DNA of 64,000 nt, from NCBI RefSeq assembly GCF_001708305.1, contig NZ_CP016953.1, positions 137,001 to 201,000 of the forward strand, in the 5' to 3' direction. Source of the stretch: Streptococcus himalayensis (GTDB lineage Bacteria > Bacillota > Bacilli > Lactobacillales > Streptococcaceae). Within the stretch, counting starts at the first letter, position 1; each line of letters starts with the position of its first letter. Positions 46,896 to 56,309 of this stretch are shown here, piece after piece. The notes under the pieces are model-generated. The model was not told where the DNA came from. It worked only from the letters and a program-made list of their open reading frames with translations, and did not search any database. The position numbers were made by a program, and so were the translations under genes.

Positions 46896-49181
46896 TTAAT
46901 CTCCTAACGTTACAGTTAATTCTTTAATCTTTTTCAGGGTTGCATTGACCTTGACACTCTGATCAACGACCTTAGACCCTTTCCCTTTAAAGCTGACTTC
47001 AATTCCTAGCCACTCTCCAAAGATTTCTACATTCTTCTTGGTCCAACCATACATGTCTGGCATCTCTGTAAAGTCATTGGTTAAGACTAACACTTGCTGA
47101 TTTGCTTTCAGATTTTGACCCGGTTCGACCGATAATTTTTTAATTTTCTTACCGATTCCAAGAACAATCGGCTGCACAAGATTTCGACGCAATTCTGCTG
47201 AAAAGGCCCCTGGAGAGACATCTTGTTTTCCCTCCTTGGTTGGAGGCATTTTGTATTTCATTTCCTTTGAAAATGTCTCCAACACTTGCGGAGTTCTGGT
47301 CAAATCCAAAGTATCCTTCATCGCAACAGCTTCTTCTAATACAGGATTGACAACCTCCTCCCAAAAATTAATTTGAAAGGTTTCTTCGGGCTGTTGCAAG
47401 GTCACATACATGATAAAGTCAGGATCCTCGGCAGGAACCATAGCCACAACCGAGTTAATAACATTATTGCCCCCTTTTAGGTAACCTCCCCCTTCGTCAG
47501 CCGAAGCCGCAATCTGAGCTGTACCAGATTTTACAGCCACATTATACTCACCCACGCGAATAACTTGTCCAATCCCATAGCGATCATACAGGGTTCCAAA
47601 ATAAGGGTCAGTCCCTACATTAATCATATATTTTCGTGTCTCTTGAGCTGCTTTTTTAGAAACCGGATGACCAACAATTTCAGTATCACTCTTGCGAACG
47701 GTCTTATTCTGACCATCATAAATAGCACTGATAAATTTCGGTTCTAGCATAACCCCATCATTTGCAATGGCAGAAAAGGCACGAAGCATTTGAACTTGTG
47801 TCACAGAAATCCCTTGACCAAAGGAACTCATGGCAACACTTACGACATTTCCATCTGGTAATTGACCAAAGGATTCTGAGCCCATCCCAAAACGCGTTGG
47901 CAACCCAAACTTAAATTTCGAAAGATAGTCTAACCACTTCTCTTTCCCCATTTCCTGCTCCAGAGTCACCATTCCGACATTACTTGAGAGAGAAAAACCT
48001 TGTGAAAAAGTGAGACTTAAAGGCGCATAAACGACGCCATCATTGACATCCCAATCACGAATCACAGCATCTGACACTTGAATTTCCGTTCTGTCGTAAT
48101 ACTTATCAGGAGAAAACGTCTTATTGTCAATAGCCGATGCCACTGTCATCACCTTCATAGTGGAACCCGGTTCGTATTGTGCCTGATAAAGGGCGCTACT
48201 TGAAGCCGTATTATTTAATTCTGCTAGTCCTTCTTTTGTATCTGGGTCAAAGGTTGGGCGCTGAGTCGTTGCCAAAATTTCACCTGTTTTGGCACTGACT
48301 ACGGTCGCACTCGCAAATCGTCCCTTTAACTTTTCTTGAAAAAGGTCCATACGCGTTTCTAGAAAGTTCTGCAGGTCAGAGGACAAGGTTGTGTAGATGT
48401 CTTTTCCGTTTTCTGTTTTTACAGACACCTGATCAGACCCAGGAATGATATTTCCATTCTTATCTTTTTCATAGGTCACAACCCCATCTGTCCCCGCTAA
48501 GATGTGATTCATTGAAGCTTCAATCCCTGTTTGACCAACAAGTGTCTTACTTCCGTCTTCATTTTCTTGTAGTTGAGCAAGACCGACCAATAAAGAAGCA
48601 AAATTCCCATTTTTATAGCTCCGATTGGGACTGGTTGTAAAGGCCACCCCTTTTACTTTTGCTTTTTCCAAGGCTTCTTTAATGGCATTCATATTGCTAA
48701 AGGTAATCCCATTGCCCTTAGAGCCAAAAGAGACTTGCTGAAGACCTTTTTGAGATAACTGGCTTTTGACATAGTCTTTCTCCATATCTAAATATTTATG
48801 AAAGACATCCGCTACTTTATCAAATTGGGAATCCTCCACATAAAGAATCTCCCCTGTAGCTGATTTGTATTCTTTATTGATAACCGCATACACATTGTAG
48901 GACGTTGCGTCTTCTGCAATGGGAAAGCCATTACGGTCGTAGATAGTTCCTCGTTTCGCCGGGATTTTCACCTCGACCTGATGAACCTTCTTTGCACCCT
49001 CAGACAGCTTGACGCCAAATTTTTGATCGGTGCCGATAATAATCGCAAAATTAATCAAAAAGACGAGAAAAAGGAAAATAGTGACGAGACTCAGACTTTT
49101 TCCAACCTGTCTCCTATTTTCAGCTGGACTTTTCCGATTTTTCAAGGAATGCTTTAGAATGCTTTCTTGCCATTTTTTCAT
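46896..49181 (-). CDS. pbpX: penicillin-binding protein 2X
   Basis: A 761-residue division transpeptidase. A single membrane segment lies near residues 31-50 ([19 protein letters not shown]). The transpeptidase motifs are S340-TMK (in EPGSTMKVM), SSN (SLSSNVGMV) and KSGT ([11 protein letters not shown]), and two PASTA domains follow (about 640-761). It cross-links septal peptidoglycan. The STMK and KSGT boxes are the common forms, so low beta-lactam affinity is not suggested by these motifs; other positions could not be judged. Confidence 0.96.
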   Translation of the reverse strand: MKKWQESILKHSLKNRKSPAENRRQVGKSLSLVTIFLFLVFLINFAIIIGTDQKFGVKLSEGAKKVHQVEVKIPAKRGTIYDRNGFPIAEDATSYNVYAVINKEYKSATGEILYVEDSQFDKVADVFHKYLDMEKDYVKSQLSQKGLQQVSFGSKGNGITFSNMNAIKEALEKAKVKGVAFTTSPNRSYKNGNFASLLVGLAQLQENEDGSKTLVGQTGIEASMNHILAGTDGVVTYEKDKNGNIIPGSDQVSVKTENGKDIYTTLSSDLQNFLETRMDLFQEKLKGRFASATVVSAKTGEILATTQRPTFDPDTKEGLAELNNTASSSALYQAQYEPGSTMKVMTVASAIDNKTFSPDKYYDRTEIQVSDAVIRDWDVNDGVVYAPLSLTFSQGFSLSSNVGMVTLEQEMGKEKWLDYLSKFKFGLPTRFGMGSESFGQLPDGNVVSVAMSSFGQGISVTQVQMLRAFSAIANDGVMLEPKFISAIYDGQNKTVRKSDTEIVGHPVSKKAAQETRKYMINVGTDPYFGTLYDRYGIGQVIRVGEYNVAVKSGTAQIAASADEGGGYLKGGNNVINSVVAMVPAEDPDFIMYVTLQQPEETFQINFWEEVVNPVLEEAVAMKDTLDLTRTPQVLETFSKEMKYKMPPTKEGKQDVSPGAFSAELRRNLVQPIVLGIGKKIKKLSVEPGQNLKANQQVLVLTNDFTEMPDMYGWTKKNVEIFGEWLGIEVSFKGKGSKVVDQSVKVNATLKKIKELTVTLGD

Positions 49182-49183
49182 AC

Positions 49184-49495
49184 TTATTCCACCGTTTTAA
49201 TTTGGGTATTGCTTCTCGATAATTCCTGTGATTCTGCTAATTTTGACAGGCGATCTGCCCGACTGAGTTCATTGACCTCTTGCTTGGCATCATCCAATTC
49301 TGTTTGTTTCCTATTGATTTGGGCGTTGACATCTGTCAATTCATGCTGCACTTGCAACAGTCTCGTTTGCATAAAAATAATTGAAACTGCAACAATCAAG
49401 GCTGTCAAGACAATGGAACCATAGAAAACTTTCTCTGTCCTAGAAAATTGTTGAATACGGGTTTGAAGAACACCGCTACTTCTTCTATCTGGCAT
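49184..49495 (-). CDS. ftsL: cell-division protein FtsL
   Basis: A 103-residue bitopic protein of the divisome. A short basic N-terminus ([17 protein letters not shown]) precedes a membrane helix (about residues 26-45, [19 protein letters not shown]) and a coiled-coil with leucine heptads ([20 protein letters not shown]). The ATG at 49495 was preferred to one 54 nt upstream, which overlaps rsmH; a GAGAG ribosome site precedes it. Lies directly before pbpX, whose product it partners. Confidence 0.92.
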   Translation of the reverse strand: MPDRRSSGVLQTRIQQFSRTEKVFYGSIVLTALIVAVSIIFMQTRLLQVQHELTDVNAQINRKQTELDDAKQEVNELSRADRLSKLAESQELSRSNTQIKTVE

Positions 49496-49502
49496 ATTTC
49501 TC

Positions 49503-50453
49503 TCATTTCTGTACTTTTTTTGCCACGCGTAACTTGGCTGAATGGGCACGGTTGTTGGCTTCCAATTCCTCTTTGCTCGGTAAGATTGGTTTGCGATTGA
49601 CCAATTCCAATTTCGGTTTCAACTCATCTGGAATAAACGGCAAACCCTTTGGAACATCGACTGTCGAAGCCTCTTTAAACAATTGCTTGGTCAAACGATC
49701 TTCCAAGGAATGAAAGGTAATCACGGAAATCCGGCCGTCTACCGTAAGCAGTTCAATAGCCTGCTGGATCGATTCATCTGCCGCACCTAATTCATCATTC
49801 ACTTCAATCCGAATGGCTTGGAAAATCTGCTTGGCAGGATGACCCTTTTTCTTTAATTCCTTCGCTGGTTTGGCTGATTTAATCACTTCTGCTAATTCTG
49901 TTGTCGTCTCAATCGGCTTGATGGCACGCACCTGCTCAATCTTTCGTGCGATTTGCTTGGAGAATTTATCTTCCCCATATTTAAAGAAAATCCGCACCAA
50001 ATCATGATAGTCATAGTGATTGACCACTTCATAGGCCGTGAGAGCTGCTGTACGATCCATCCGCATATCAAGCGGAGCGTCTTTTTTATAGGAAAATCCA
50101 CGCTCACGCTCATCCAACTGAGGGCTTGACACCCCCAAATCATAACAAATCCCGTCAATTTCTTCTACTCCCTGCTCTTTCAAGCGAGCCTGTAAATGGC
50201 GGAAATTGTCCTTAATAAAGGTAACCATGCCCTTTTCAATATAAGGAGCCAAGCGTTTTTGGGCATTCAAAATAGCCGTCTCGTCCTGATCAAAGGCATA
50301 GAGATGACCCTTTTCGTTTAACTGGCTTAATAAATACTCACTGTGACCTGCTCCACCCAAGGTCGCATCCACATAGATGCCATCTGGCTTCACAGCGAGC
50401 TGGTCAATGGTTTCGTGAAGAAGAACTGTTACATGGTGAAATTCATTTATCAT
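49503..50453 (-). CDS. rsmH: 16S rRNA (cytosine1402-N4)-methyltransferase RsmH
   Basis: A 316-residue SAM-dependent enzyme (MraW) that methylates C1402 of 16S rRNA. It starts [19 protein letters not shown]; the SAM motif is [14 protein letters not shown], with [15 protein letters not shown] and [10 protein letters not shown] following. The ATG at 50453 gives the family N-terminus; seven more codons are open upstream but include the promoter. Because the -10 (50463-50468) ends 9 nt before the ATG, the transcript may have almost no leader. First gene of the division cluster. Confidence 0.95.
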   Translation of the reverse strand: MINEFHHVTVLLHETIDQLAVKPDGIYVDATLGGAGHSEYLLSQLNEKGHLYAFDQDETAILNAQKRLAPYIEKGMVTFIKDNFRHLQARLKEQGVEEIDGICYDLGVSSPQLDERERGFSYKKDAPLDMRMDRTAALTAYEVVNHYDYHDLVRIFFKYGEDKFSKQIARKIEQVRAIKPIETTTELAEVIKSAKPAKELKKKGHPAKQIFQAIRIEVNDELGAADESIQQAIELLTVDGRISVITFHSLEDRLTKQLFKEASTVDVPKGLPFIPDELKPKLELVNRKPILPSKEELEANNRAHSAKLRVAKKVQK

Positions 50454-50462
50454 ATCCTTACT

Positions 50463-50471
50463 ATTATACCA
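50463..50471 (-). promoter_or_regulatory. rsmH extended -10 promoter
   Basis: TGGTATAAT, an extended -10 with a perfect hexamer, whose 3' edge is 9 nt from the rsmH ATG. No good -35 is visible. A start 6-7 nt downstream would leave a leader of 3-4 nt. Confidence 0.6.
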
Positions 50472-50525
50472 CATTCTCCCTTTATTCTCTCTTAAAAATC
50501 AATCAAAGAATTATTCCTATTTTTT

Positions 50526-50595
50526 GTCAAATATGATTGACATTTTTAAAAATAGGTGTTAGAATGAAAACGCAAACAAGTCAATTATAATTGAC
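50526..50595 (+). promoter_or_regulatory. promoter, paired operators and cre site of the XRE operon
   Basis: -35 TTGACA (50537-50542), 17-nt spacer, extended -10 TGTTAGAAT (hexamer 50560-50565). Two related palindromes, GTCAAATATGATTGAC (50526-50541, covering the -35) and the perfect GTCAATTATAATTGAC (50580-50595, just after the start site), look like operators of the encoded repressor. A perfect cre, ATGAAAACGCAAACA (50564-50578), lies between. Confidence 0.8.
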
Positions 50596-50652
50596 ACATT
50601 TTCTTTTTTAGAATTTTGTGTCGTATCTATTTTACATAGATTGGAGGTTTAG

Positions 50653-50841
50653 ATGAATCGCGTTGCCTTCTATCGCAAGGAATTAAAACTCTCGCAGCTA
50701 GAGCTCGCCAAATCTATCGGCGTTTCTAGACAAACCATAAACATGATTGAAAACAACAAGTACAATCCCACATTGGAACTCTGTATCAATCTCGCCCATG
50801 CCCTCAAAACAGACTTAAATGCTCTATTTTGGGAAGAATAG
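50653..50841 (+). CDS. XRE-family helix-turn-helix regulator (YozG/Cro type)
   Basis: A 62-residue Cro/C1-type DNA-binding protein, almost entirely one helix-turn-helix domain (LSQLELAKSIGVSRQTINMI, residues 13-32), then NKYNPTLELCINLAHAL. Ribosome site GGAGG. It heads a three-gene operon with two membrane proteins, an arrangement common in Firmicutes where the regulator controls its own operon. The palindromes around the promoter fit autoregulation. Confidence 0.92.
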   Translation: MNRVAFYRKELKLSQLELAKSIGVSRQTINMIENNKYNPTLELCINLAHALKTDLNALFWEE

Positions 50842-50853
50842 AAAGGAAAATCC

Positions 50854-51219
50854 ATGGATCCTCACAACTACTCTTTTGTACCGAGCCTAAAAACACTTCT
50901 CGTGCTACTCATTTCTCAGATTATCCTAGGAAGTCTCATCGTCGACGGCTACCTTCACGGAAAATCCTATGTACTCTTTCCTTTATACATTCCCTTTATC
51001 GCCCTGTATACTGGAAAAACAGCTATTCTAAAGAACAATCCAGAAAAACTTCCCCTCTATAACCTGCACCAGATTGTGATAGAATTTACCCTCTTCACCA
51101 TTTTGACTATCTGTATCGCAGCTGGTACATTCAAGCTGCCACTGCTTATTTTCCCAATCCTACTTGCTATCCATATCGTTAGCCTTGGCTACACCATCTG
51201 GAACATCAGCAAAAAATAA
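50854..51219 (+). CDS. small four-helix membrane protein
   Basis: A 121-residue protein with four predicted membrane segments (TLLVLLISQIILGSLIV, SYVLFPLYIPFIALYTG, FTLFTILTICIAAGTF and LLIFPILLAIHIVSLGY). It begins 12 nt after the XRE gene with AGAAAGGA before its ATG. I do not recognise a named family; in similar operons such proteins accompany DUF3278-type proteins. Function unknown. Confidence 0.82.
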   Translation: MDPHNYSFVPSLKTLLVLLISQIILGSLIVDGYLHGKSYVLFPLYIPFIALYTGKTAILKNNPEKLPLYNLHQIVIEFTLFTILTICIAAGTFKLPLLIFPILLAIHIVSLGYTIWNISKK

Positions 51220-51238
51220 CCAATGAAGGAGAAGAAAC

Positions 51239-51769
51239 ATGAAAAAAGAAACCTTTACTGACAAAATGATGAAACGCTTCTATGGCATCGTCGGTCCACT
51301 TGATGAGTATAAACGCCGAGAAATTGACCGTATCGGCAATATCTGCTTCATTCTTCTCTTTTCGATACTGCTATTTGGAAATCTGATTGCCCTACTTCTA
51401 TCTGATCAGTATCCTAAAGCAGTCGCTTTTGCCTACCCTAGCATCCTCACTCTCTGTATCTTTGTCCTACTTAGTTTTATCATCTATCGCATTCACAAAA
51501 TGCATCTCGTTGATTTTGATGAGGAAGAATTGACCAAGAAAGAACTAAAACAACTGCACTTTGCCGGACTAAAAGCTGGCTTGAACTTTGGAATACTCAT
51601 GTGGCTCTTCAATGGCATTTTAAATCTTATTGACCACGTTCCTCTGCTACAAAGTTTCTTCTCTGTCAAATCTGGTGTCCTCTTTATCTTTCACACTGGA
51701 TTTATGGGAGTATTGATGCATTTCTATCTCAAATTGCACAAAAAATCTACCAACAAAGAAAAGGATTAA
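51239..51769 (+). CDS. DUF3278-like membrane protein
   Basis: A 176-residue protein with a cytosolic N-terminus (KMMKRFYGIVGPLDEYKRRE) and four likely membrane segments: two hydrophobic hairpins separated by a charged region (FDEEELTKKELKQLHFAG). The GIVGPLDEYKRREIDRIGN opening is characteristic of DUF3278 proteins found beside XRE regulators in streptococci. Ribosome site GAAGGAGAAG. Last gene of the operon; role unknown. Confidence 0.8.
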   Translation: MKKETFTDKMMKRFYGIVGPLDEYKRREIDRIGNICFILLFSILLFGNLIALLLSDQYPKAVAFAYPSILTLCIFVLLSFIIYRIHKMHLVDFDEEELTKKELKQLHFAGLKAGLNFGILMWLFNGILNLIDHVPLLQSFFSVKSGVLFIFHTGFMGVLMHFYLKLHKKSTNKEKD

Positions 51770-52031
51770 ATCCTATTCTCCTGATTGACTTTGGGCATCT
51801 TCAAATCATTTCATGTTTACACTTCAACGCCATTCAGCAACTCCAATGGAAATGTTTTCTCAATGTCAATCATGAAATATAGCCTATTTTTCTTCATCAA
51901 AAAGTGAAATTGCAAGCTCCGTTTTCTGAGATTGCTTTTTTACTCTTTTTTTATTTGTAAAGGATTTCCTTCATTGAAAAGCGTTCTATTTTACGGTAAA
52001 ATAGAACCAACACTATATATAGGAGAAAACT
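51770..52031 (+). promoter_or_regulatory. promoter of the ABC transporter with a 25-bp perfect palindrome
   Basis: -35 TTGAAA (51974-51979), 17-nt spacer, -10 TAAAAT (51997-52002). A perfect palindrome with 12-bp arms (GTTCTATTTTAC) and a one-base centre spans 51983-52007, covering the spacer and the -10. This is the layout of a repressor operator. I do not recognise it as a GlnR, CodY or ArgR site. The rest of this intergenic stretch holds no gene. Confidence 0.75.
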
Positions 52032-53597
52032 ATGAAGAAATTATTCTTATCCATATTGGCATTTCTCATGCTCGGTCTGGGATTGACCAATATCGCCCAC
52101 GCAGATGACTATCTGCGCATTGGGATGGAGGCAGCCTACGCTCCCTTTAACTGGACGCAAGACGATGACTCCAATGGTGCTGTAAAAATCGAGGGCACCA
52201 ATCAATACGCTAATGGCTACGATGTCCAAATCGCCAAGCAAATCGCAAAAGAATTGGGGAAAGAGCCTTTAGTCGTTAAAACCTCTTGGAACGGGTTAAT
52301 CCCCGCCCTCACCTCCGGAAAACTCGACATGATTATCGCTGGAATGAGCCCAACAGCTGAACGCAAAAAGGAAATCGCCTTTTCAAACAGCTACTATACC
52401 AGCGAGCCTGTCGTTTTGGTCCGCAAGGACGGTGCTTTTGCCACTGCAAAGACCTTGGATGATTTTAAAGGGGCAAAAATTACCTCACAACAAGGGGTTT
52501 ACCTCTACACTCTCATCTCTCAACTTTCTGGAGCTAAGCAAGAAACAGCCATGGGAGACTTTGCTCAAATGCGTCAAGCCCTTGAATCAGGTGTCATTGA
52601 TGGCTATATCTCAGAACGCCCAGAAGCGTTGACAGCTGAAGCTGCCAACGCTGCCTTTAAAATGATTCAATTCCAAAAAGGCTTCGAAGCTGGTGAAGAA
52701 GACGCCTCCATCGCTGTTGGTATGCGAAAGGACGACAACCGCATCGCGCAGGTCAATACAGCTATTGCTCGCATTACCTCAGATAAACAAGTGGCATTGA
52801 TGGATGAGATGATTACCAAGCAGCCTGTCGATACAGAAAACGAAGGGGAAAAACCATCTTTCTTTGCCCAAGTTGCAAAAATCCTTCAAGAAAACTGGCC
52901 ACAATTCCTACGTGGAACAGGCACTACCCTGCTCATCTCCATTACAGGGACCATCGTGGGTCTCATCATCGGTCTTTTAATCGGTGTCTATCGGACAGCT
53001 CCCATCTCTAGCAATAAGGCACTTGCTTTCTTGCAAAAACTCTTTGCCTGGTTCCTCAATGTCTACATTGAAATTTTCCGTGGCACTCCAATGATTGTTC
53101 AATCTATGGTTATCTATTACGGTTCTGCCCAAGCTTTTGGCATTTCTATCGACCGTACTCTGGCAGCAATCTTCATCGTATCCATCAATACTGGTGCTTA
53201 CATGAGTGAAATTGTCCGCGGGGGAATCTTCGCTGTTGATAAGGGACAATTTGAAGCCGCAACAGCTCTTGGAATGACACATAACCAAACCATGCGCAAG
53301 ATTGTCTTGCCACAAGTTATCCGCAATATCCTTCCAGCAACTGGGAATGAATTTGTCATCAACATCAAGGATACCTCTGTATTGAACGTGATTTCCGTGG
53401 TTGAACTCTATTTCTCAGGAAATACCATCGCCACTCAAACCTACCAATACTTCCAAACCTTTACCATTATCGCTGTCATTTACTTCATTTTGACCTTTAC
53501 AATTACACGAATTCTCCGTTATGTAGAGCGTCGTTTAGATACTGACACCTATACAACAGGAGCTAATCAAATGCAGATAGGGGAGATGAAAGCATGA
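52032..53597 (+). CDS. amino-acid ABC transporter, fused substrate-binding and permease protein
   Basis: A 521-residue fusion. A signal peptide (to about residue 25) is followed by one binding domain ([20 protein letters not shown] opens it; [20 protein letters not shown] is the family block), and then a membrane permease domain (about 295-515) with the ABC contact loop [20 protein letters not shown]. Such GlnPH/ArtP-type fusions import glutamine, arginine or related polar amino acids. Only one binding domain is present, where GlnP of lactococci has two. Coupled by an ATGA overlap to the ATPase gene. Confidence 0.94.
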   Translation: MKKLFLSILAFLMLGLGLTNIAHADDYLRIGMEAAYAPFNWTQDDDSNGAVKIEGTNQYANGYDVQIAKQIAKELGKEPLVVKTSWNGLIPALTSGKLDMIIAGMSPTAERKKEIAFSNSYYTSEPVVLVRKDGAFATAKTLDDFKGAKITSQQGVYLYTLISQLSGAKQETAMGDFAQMRQALESGVIDGYISERPEALTAEAANAAFKMIQFQKGFEAGEEDASIAVGMRKDDNRIAQVNTAIARITSDKQVALMDEMITKQPVDTENEGEKPSFFAQVAKILQENWPQFLRGTGTTLLISITGTIVGLIIGLLIGVYRTAPISSNKALAFLQKLFAWFLNVYIEIFRGTPMIVQSMVIYYGSAQAFGISIDRTLAAIFIVSINTGAYMSEIVRGGIFAVDKGQFEAATALGMTHNQTMRKIVLPQVIRNILPATGNEFVINIKDTSVLNVISVVELYFSGNTIATQTYQYFQTFTIIAVIYFILTFTITRILRYVERRLDTDTYTTGANQMQIGEMKA

Positions 53598-54334
53598 GCC
53601 AAACCATTTTAGAAATCAAACACCTCAAGAAATCCTATGGCCAAAACGAGGTCCTCAAGGATATTTCCCTAACCGTTCACCAAGGGGAAGTCATCTCCAT
53701 TATCGGGAGTTCTGGAAGCGGGAAATCAACCTTCCTTCGCTCCATTAACCTGCTGGAGACACCGACAGCAGGAGAAATCCTCTATCACGGAGAAAACGTC
53801 TTGGAAAAAGACTACGACCTGACGAGATACCGTGAAAAATTAGGAATGGTGTTCCAATCCTTCAATCTCTTTGAAAATCTCAATGTCTTGGAAAATACCA
53901 TTGTTGCACAAACAACCGTGCTAAAGAGAGAGCGTGGAGAAGCTGAAACAATTGCCAAAGAAAATCTCAACAAGGTGGGTATGGGTGAGCAATACTGGCA
54001 GGCCAAACCCAAACAACTATCTGGCGGACAAAAGCAACGGGTCGCTATCGCACGTGCCCTCTCCATGAATCCAGACGCCATTCTCTTTGACGAACCCACC
54101 TCAGCCCTTGACCCTGAAATGGTCGGCGAGGTGTTGAAAATCATGAAAGAACTAGCCCAAGAAGGACTCACTATGATTGTTGTAACCCATGAAATGGAAT
54201 TTGCACGTGACGTCTCTAGCCGCGTTATCTTCATGGATAAGGGCATTATCGCAGAAGAAGGAAATCCTGAACAGATCTTTACAAATCCCAAAGAAGAACG
54301 AACCAAAGAATTCCTTCAACGCTACTTACGCTAG
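53594..54334 (+). CDS. amino-acid ABC transporter ATPase
   Basis: A 246-residue ATPase of the polar amino-acid class (GlnQ/ArtM type). Walker A is [14 protein letters not shown]-loop region FQSFNLF, signature [15 protein letters not shown], Walker [14 protein letters not shown]-loop [12 protein letters not shown]. It powers the fused transporter upstream, with a 4-nt overlap. A terminator follows at 54477. Confidence 0.96.
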   Translation: MSQTILEIKHLKKSYGQNEVLKDISLTVHQGEVISIIGSSGSGKSTFLRSINLLETPTAGEILYHGENVLEKDYDLTRYREKLGMVFQSFNLFENLNVLENTIVAQTTVLKRERGEAETIAKENLNKVGMGEQYWQAKPKQLSGGQKQRVAIARALSMNPDAILFDEPTSALDPEMVGEVLKIMKELAQEGLTMIVVTHEMEFARDVSSRVIFMDKGIIAEEGNPEQIFTNPKEERTKEFLQRYLR

Positions 54335-54476
54335 AGCTATCCAAAAGAGAGAGCAACGGCTCCTCTGCTAGACTAGCCCTGTCACAAAGAATTATGCTAT
54401 CATTTCATAGGCCAATCCATCCTGATGCCTGATGATTGCCTTAAAAAGGCTGGTACAAACAGCCAACCCTAAATAT

Positions 54477-54533
54477 AAAAAAACGAACAAAACTAGTTTT
54501 CTGACCCTCAGAATTCTGTCTTGTTCGTTTTTA
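54477..54533. terminator. bidirectional terminator after the ABC transporter
   Basis: AAAAACGAACAA pairs with TTGTTCGTTTTT around a long loop, giving T-runs on both strands. The 140 nt before it show no gene. Confidence 0.8.
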
Positions 54534-54554
54534 TATCTCATTTATCAAATTTCA

Positions 54555-54713
54555 TACTCACTGAAAATCAAAGTTAGCGACTTTGCGACTTTCTTAGATG
54601 GTGTGGACGTAATACTCTATAAACATCAACATCTATCATAGCTTGTGTCTTAAAAAACGCAAGGATAACGGAGGTTAGTTAACATGTCAGATGTTGACTT
54701 TTTGATGAGTATA
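54555..54713. repeat. BOX-like intergenic repeat
   Basis: Starts TACTCACTGAAAATCAAAG, very close to the start of pneumococcal boxA, and ends TTTTTGATGAGTATA. CATCAACATCT (54622-54632) pairs with the AGATGTTGA before the end. It includes the CTCTATAAACATC block shared with 22619 and 61320. Confidence 0.7.
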
Positions 54714-54719
54714 AATTGA

Positions 54720-54900
54720 TACTCACTGAAAATCAAAGTTAGCAATTTTGCGATTTTCTTAGATGTTTCCTACCTCTTTTTTTCACTGTCCTTTTCATTT
54801 GCTGAAAAACCATCATGTTTTTCTTACTTAGCCCACTTCATTTCATAACAAAAATATATTTTTATATATGGGTTGGCTATTTTTGAAATTAAATGAGTAT
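54720..54900. repeat. second BOX-like repeat in tandem
   Basis: Starts with the same TACTCACTGAAAATCAAAG and ends TTTTTGAAATTAAATGAGTA. It matches 20730-20975 over both ends and its middle. Together with the preceding repeat it fills most of the 54540-54970 gap. Confidence 0.65.
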
Positions 54901-54970
54901 GACCTCTTTTCTTTTGTGAGCTTATTCCTTTTCTCTATCAATTTTTCTGAAGCAAGCAACCCTTATACAC

Positions 54971-54996
54971 AAAAAGCAGGTGACATCACCTGCTCT
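54971..54996 (-). terminator. terminator of the small HTH-like gene
   Basis: A perfect 9-bp stem AGCAGGTGA with TCACCTGCT around two bases, followed by T5, 9 nt after the stop. Confidence 0.9.
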
Positions 54997-55004
54997 TTTA
55001 AAGA

Positions 55005-55220
55005 TTAATCTTCAAATCTTTCATGGTTTTTATCATAGAAATCAATCAAGCCTAGTGCTGTTTCGAATGAGATATTCTTCACTTTTGCACGGCCTTGTGC
55101 AAGGGCAATGATAGACATTTCACGGGCATTGGTTTCTTTACTAATGCGATAGCCAGTGATTTTTTTGTCACGTACCCAGCTAACAACTGATTCTACTTTT
55201 TCAAAGTTTGACTTAGCCAT
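55005..55220 (-). CDS. small conserved-looking protein with possible DNA-binding fold
   Basis: A 71-residue soluble protein. The segment SWVRDKKITGYRISKETNA resembles the first helices of a small helix-turn-helix domain (TGYRISKET as turn region), followed by an acidic C-terminus (FYDKNHERFED). Ribosome site AGGAG and a strong terminator support it as a real gene. I do not recognise a named family; similar small proteins occur in streptococci. Confidence 0.75.
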   Translation of the reverse strand: MAKSNFEKVESVVSWVRDKKITGYRISKETNAREMSIIALAQGRAKVKNISFETALGLIDFYDKNHERFED

Positions 55221-55323
55221 TTCTTTCTCCTATTTTATTACTTCCTTCTTATTTTAAAAGTTTTTGGACGGTTTGTCAATAAAAAAACTTTGATGGATGA
55301 AAATTAATAATTCTGAATTTTCT

Positions 55324-56220
55324 CTACTTTGCCTTTAATGCTGACAATATTTGAGTGCGAATGCTCTCTACACCATCTGGATTTGCCGGTAGAAAAATTG
55401 TATTATTTCCCTGTTTATCTGCAAAATTATTCAAGGTATCTAAATATTGGTTGGTCAATAAAATCGACATGATTTGCTCTTCTGAGAGCTCTACATTTGC
55501 TCCGCGCAGTTCTTTGATAGAATCTGCCAATCCGTCCACAATGGCTTTCCGTTGTTGGGCAATCCCCACACCGTGCAGGCGGTCTTTTTCAGCTTCTGCT
55601 TCTGCGGCGGTAACAATCTTGATCTTGTCCGCCTCTGCCAATTCTTGAGCAGCAACCCGCTTTCTTTGGGCAGCATTGATTTCATTCATGGACTGCTTGA
55701 CTTCGGCATCTGGCTCAACCTTGGTAATCAAGGTTTTCACGATAATGTAACCATAGGTTGACATTTCTTCTGCCACTTGTTTTTGCACTTCAAGAGCGAT
55801 TTCATCCTTTTTCTCAAACAGCTCGTCCAAGGTTAACTTAGGGACAGAGGAGCGAAGAGCATCTTCAATATAAGACTTAATTTGTGCTTCTGGTCGAATC
55901 AACTTGTAGTAGGCATCGGTGACATTGTTTTCATTAACCCGATACTGGGTTGCCACATTCATGGTCACGAAAACATTGTCCTGAGTTTTTGTCTCCACCA
56001 CAATCTCACTTTGCAGCAAACGAAGTTGCACACGCGCAGCAATATGATCAATCCCAAACGGCAAGCGGAGATGAATGCCACTATTGCTCAATTTTTGGTA
56101 TTTCCCAAATCGTTCGATAATGGCAACGGATTGCTGACGAACCACATAAATCGAGCTGAGCCCCACTCCTACTATCAAAAAGATTAGCACCACCAACACT
56201 AGCAATACACTTAGTTCCAT
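55324..56220 (-). CDS. SPFH/band-7 domain membrane protein (QmcA/stomatin-like)
   Basis: A 298-residue protein with one N-terminal membrane segment (LLVLVVLIFLIVGVGLSS) followed by a band-7 domain (VVRQQSVAIIERFGKYQKLS through VEPDAEVKQSMNEINAAQR) and an Ala/Glu-rich coiled coil (EADKIKIVTAAEAEAEKDR). Such proteins oligomerise at the membrane and organise microdomains or regulate proteases; a specific partner is not evident. Stands alone; start ATG at 56220 with AAAGGAGG upstream. Confidence 0.92.
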   Translation of the reverse strand: MELSVLLVLVVLIFLIVGVGLSSIYVVRQQSVAIIERFGKYQKLSNSGIHLRLPFGIDHIAARVQLRLLQSEIVVETKTQDNVFVTMNVATQYRVNENNVTDAYYKLIRPEAQIKSYIEDALRSSVPKLTLDELFEKKDEIALEVQKQVAEEMSTYGYIIVKTLITKVEPDAEVKQSMNEINAAQRKRVAAQELAEADKIKIVTAAEAEAEKDRLHGVGIAQQRKAIVDGLADSIKELRGANVELSEEQIMSILLTNQYLDTLNNFADKQGNNTIFLPANPDGVESIRTQILSALKAK

Positions 56221-56309
56221 AGACAGTCCTCCTTTTCTATATGAGCTATTATACTCTTTTATAATTGATATTGCAAATAAAAAATAATAAAATAGAAATT
56301 TCTTACAGA

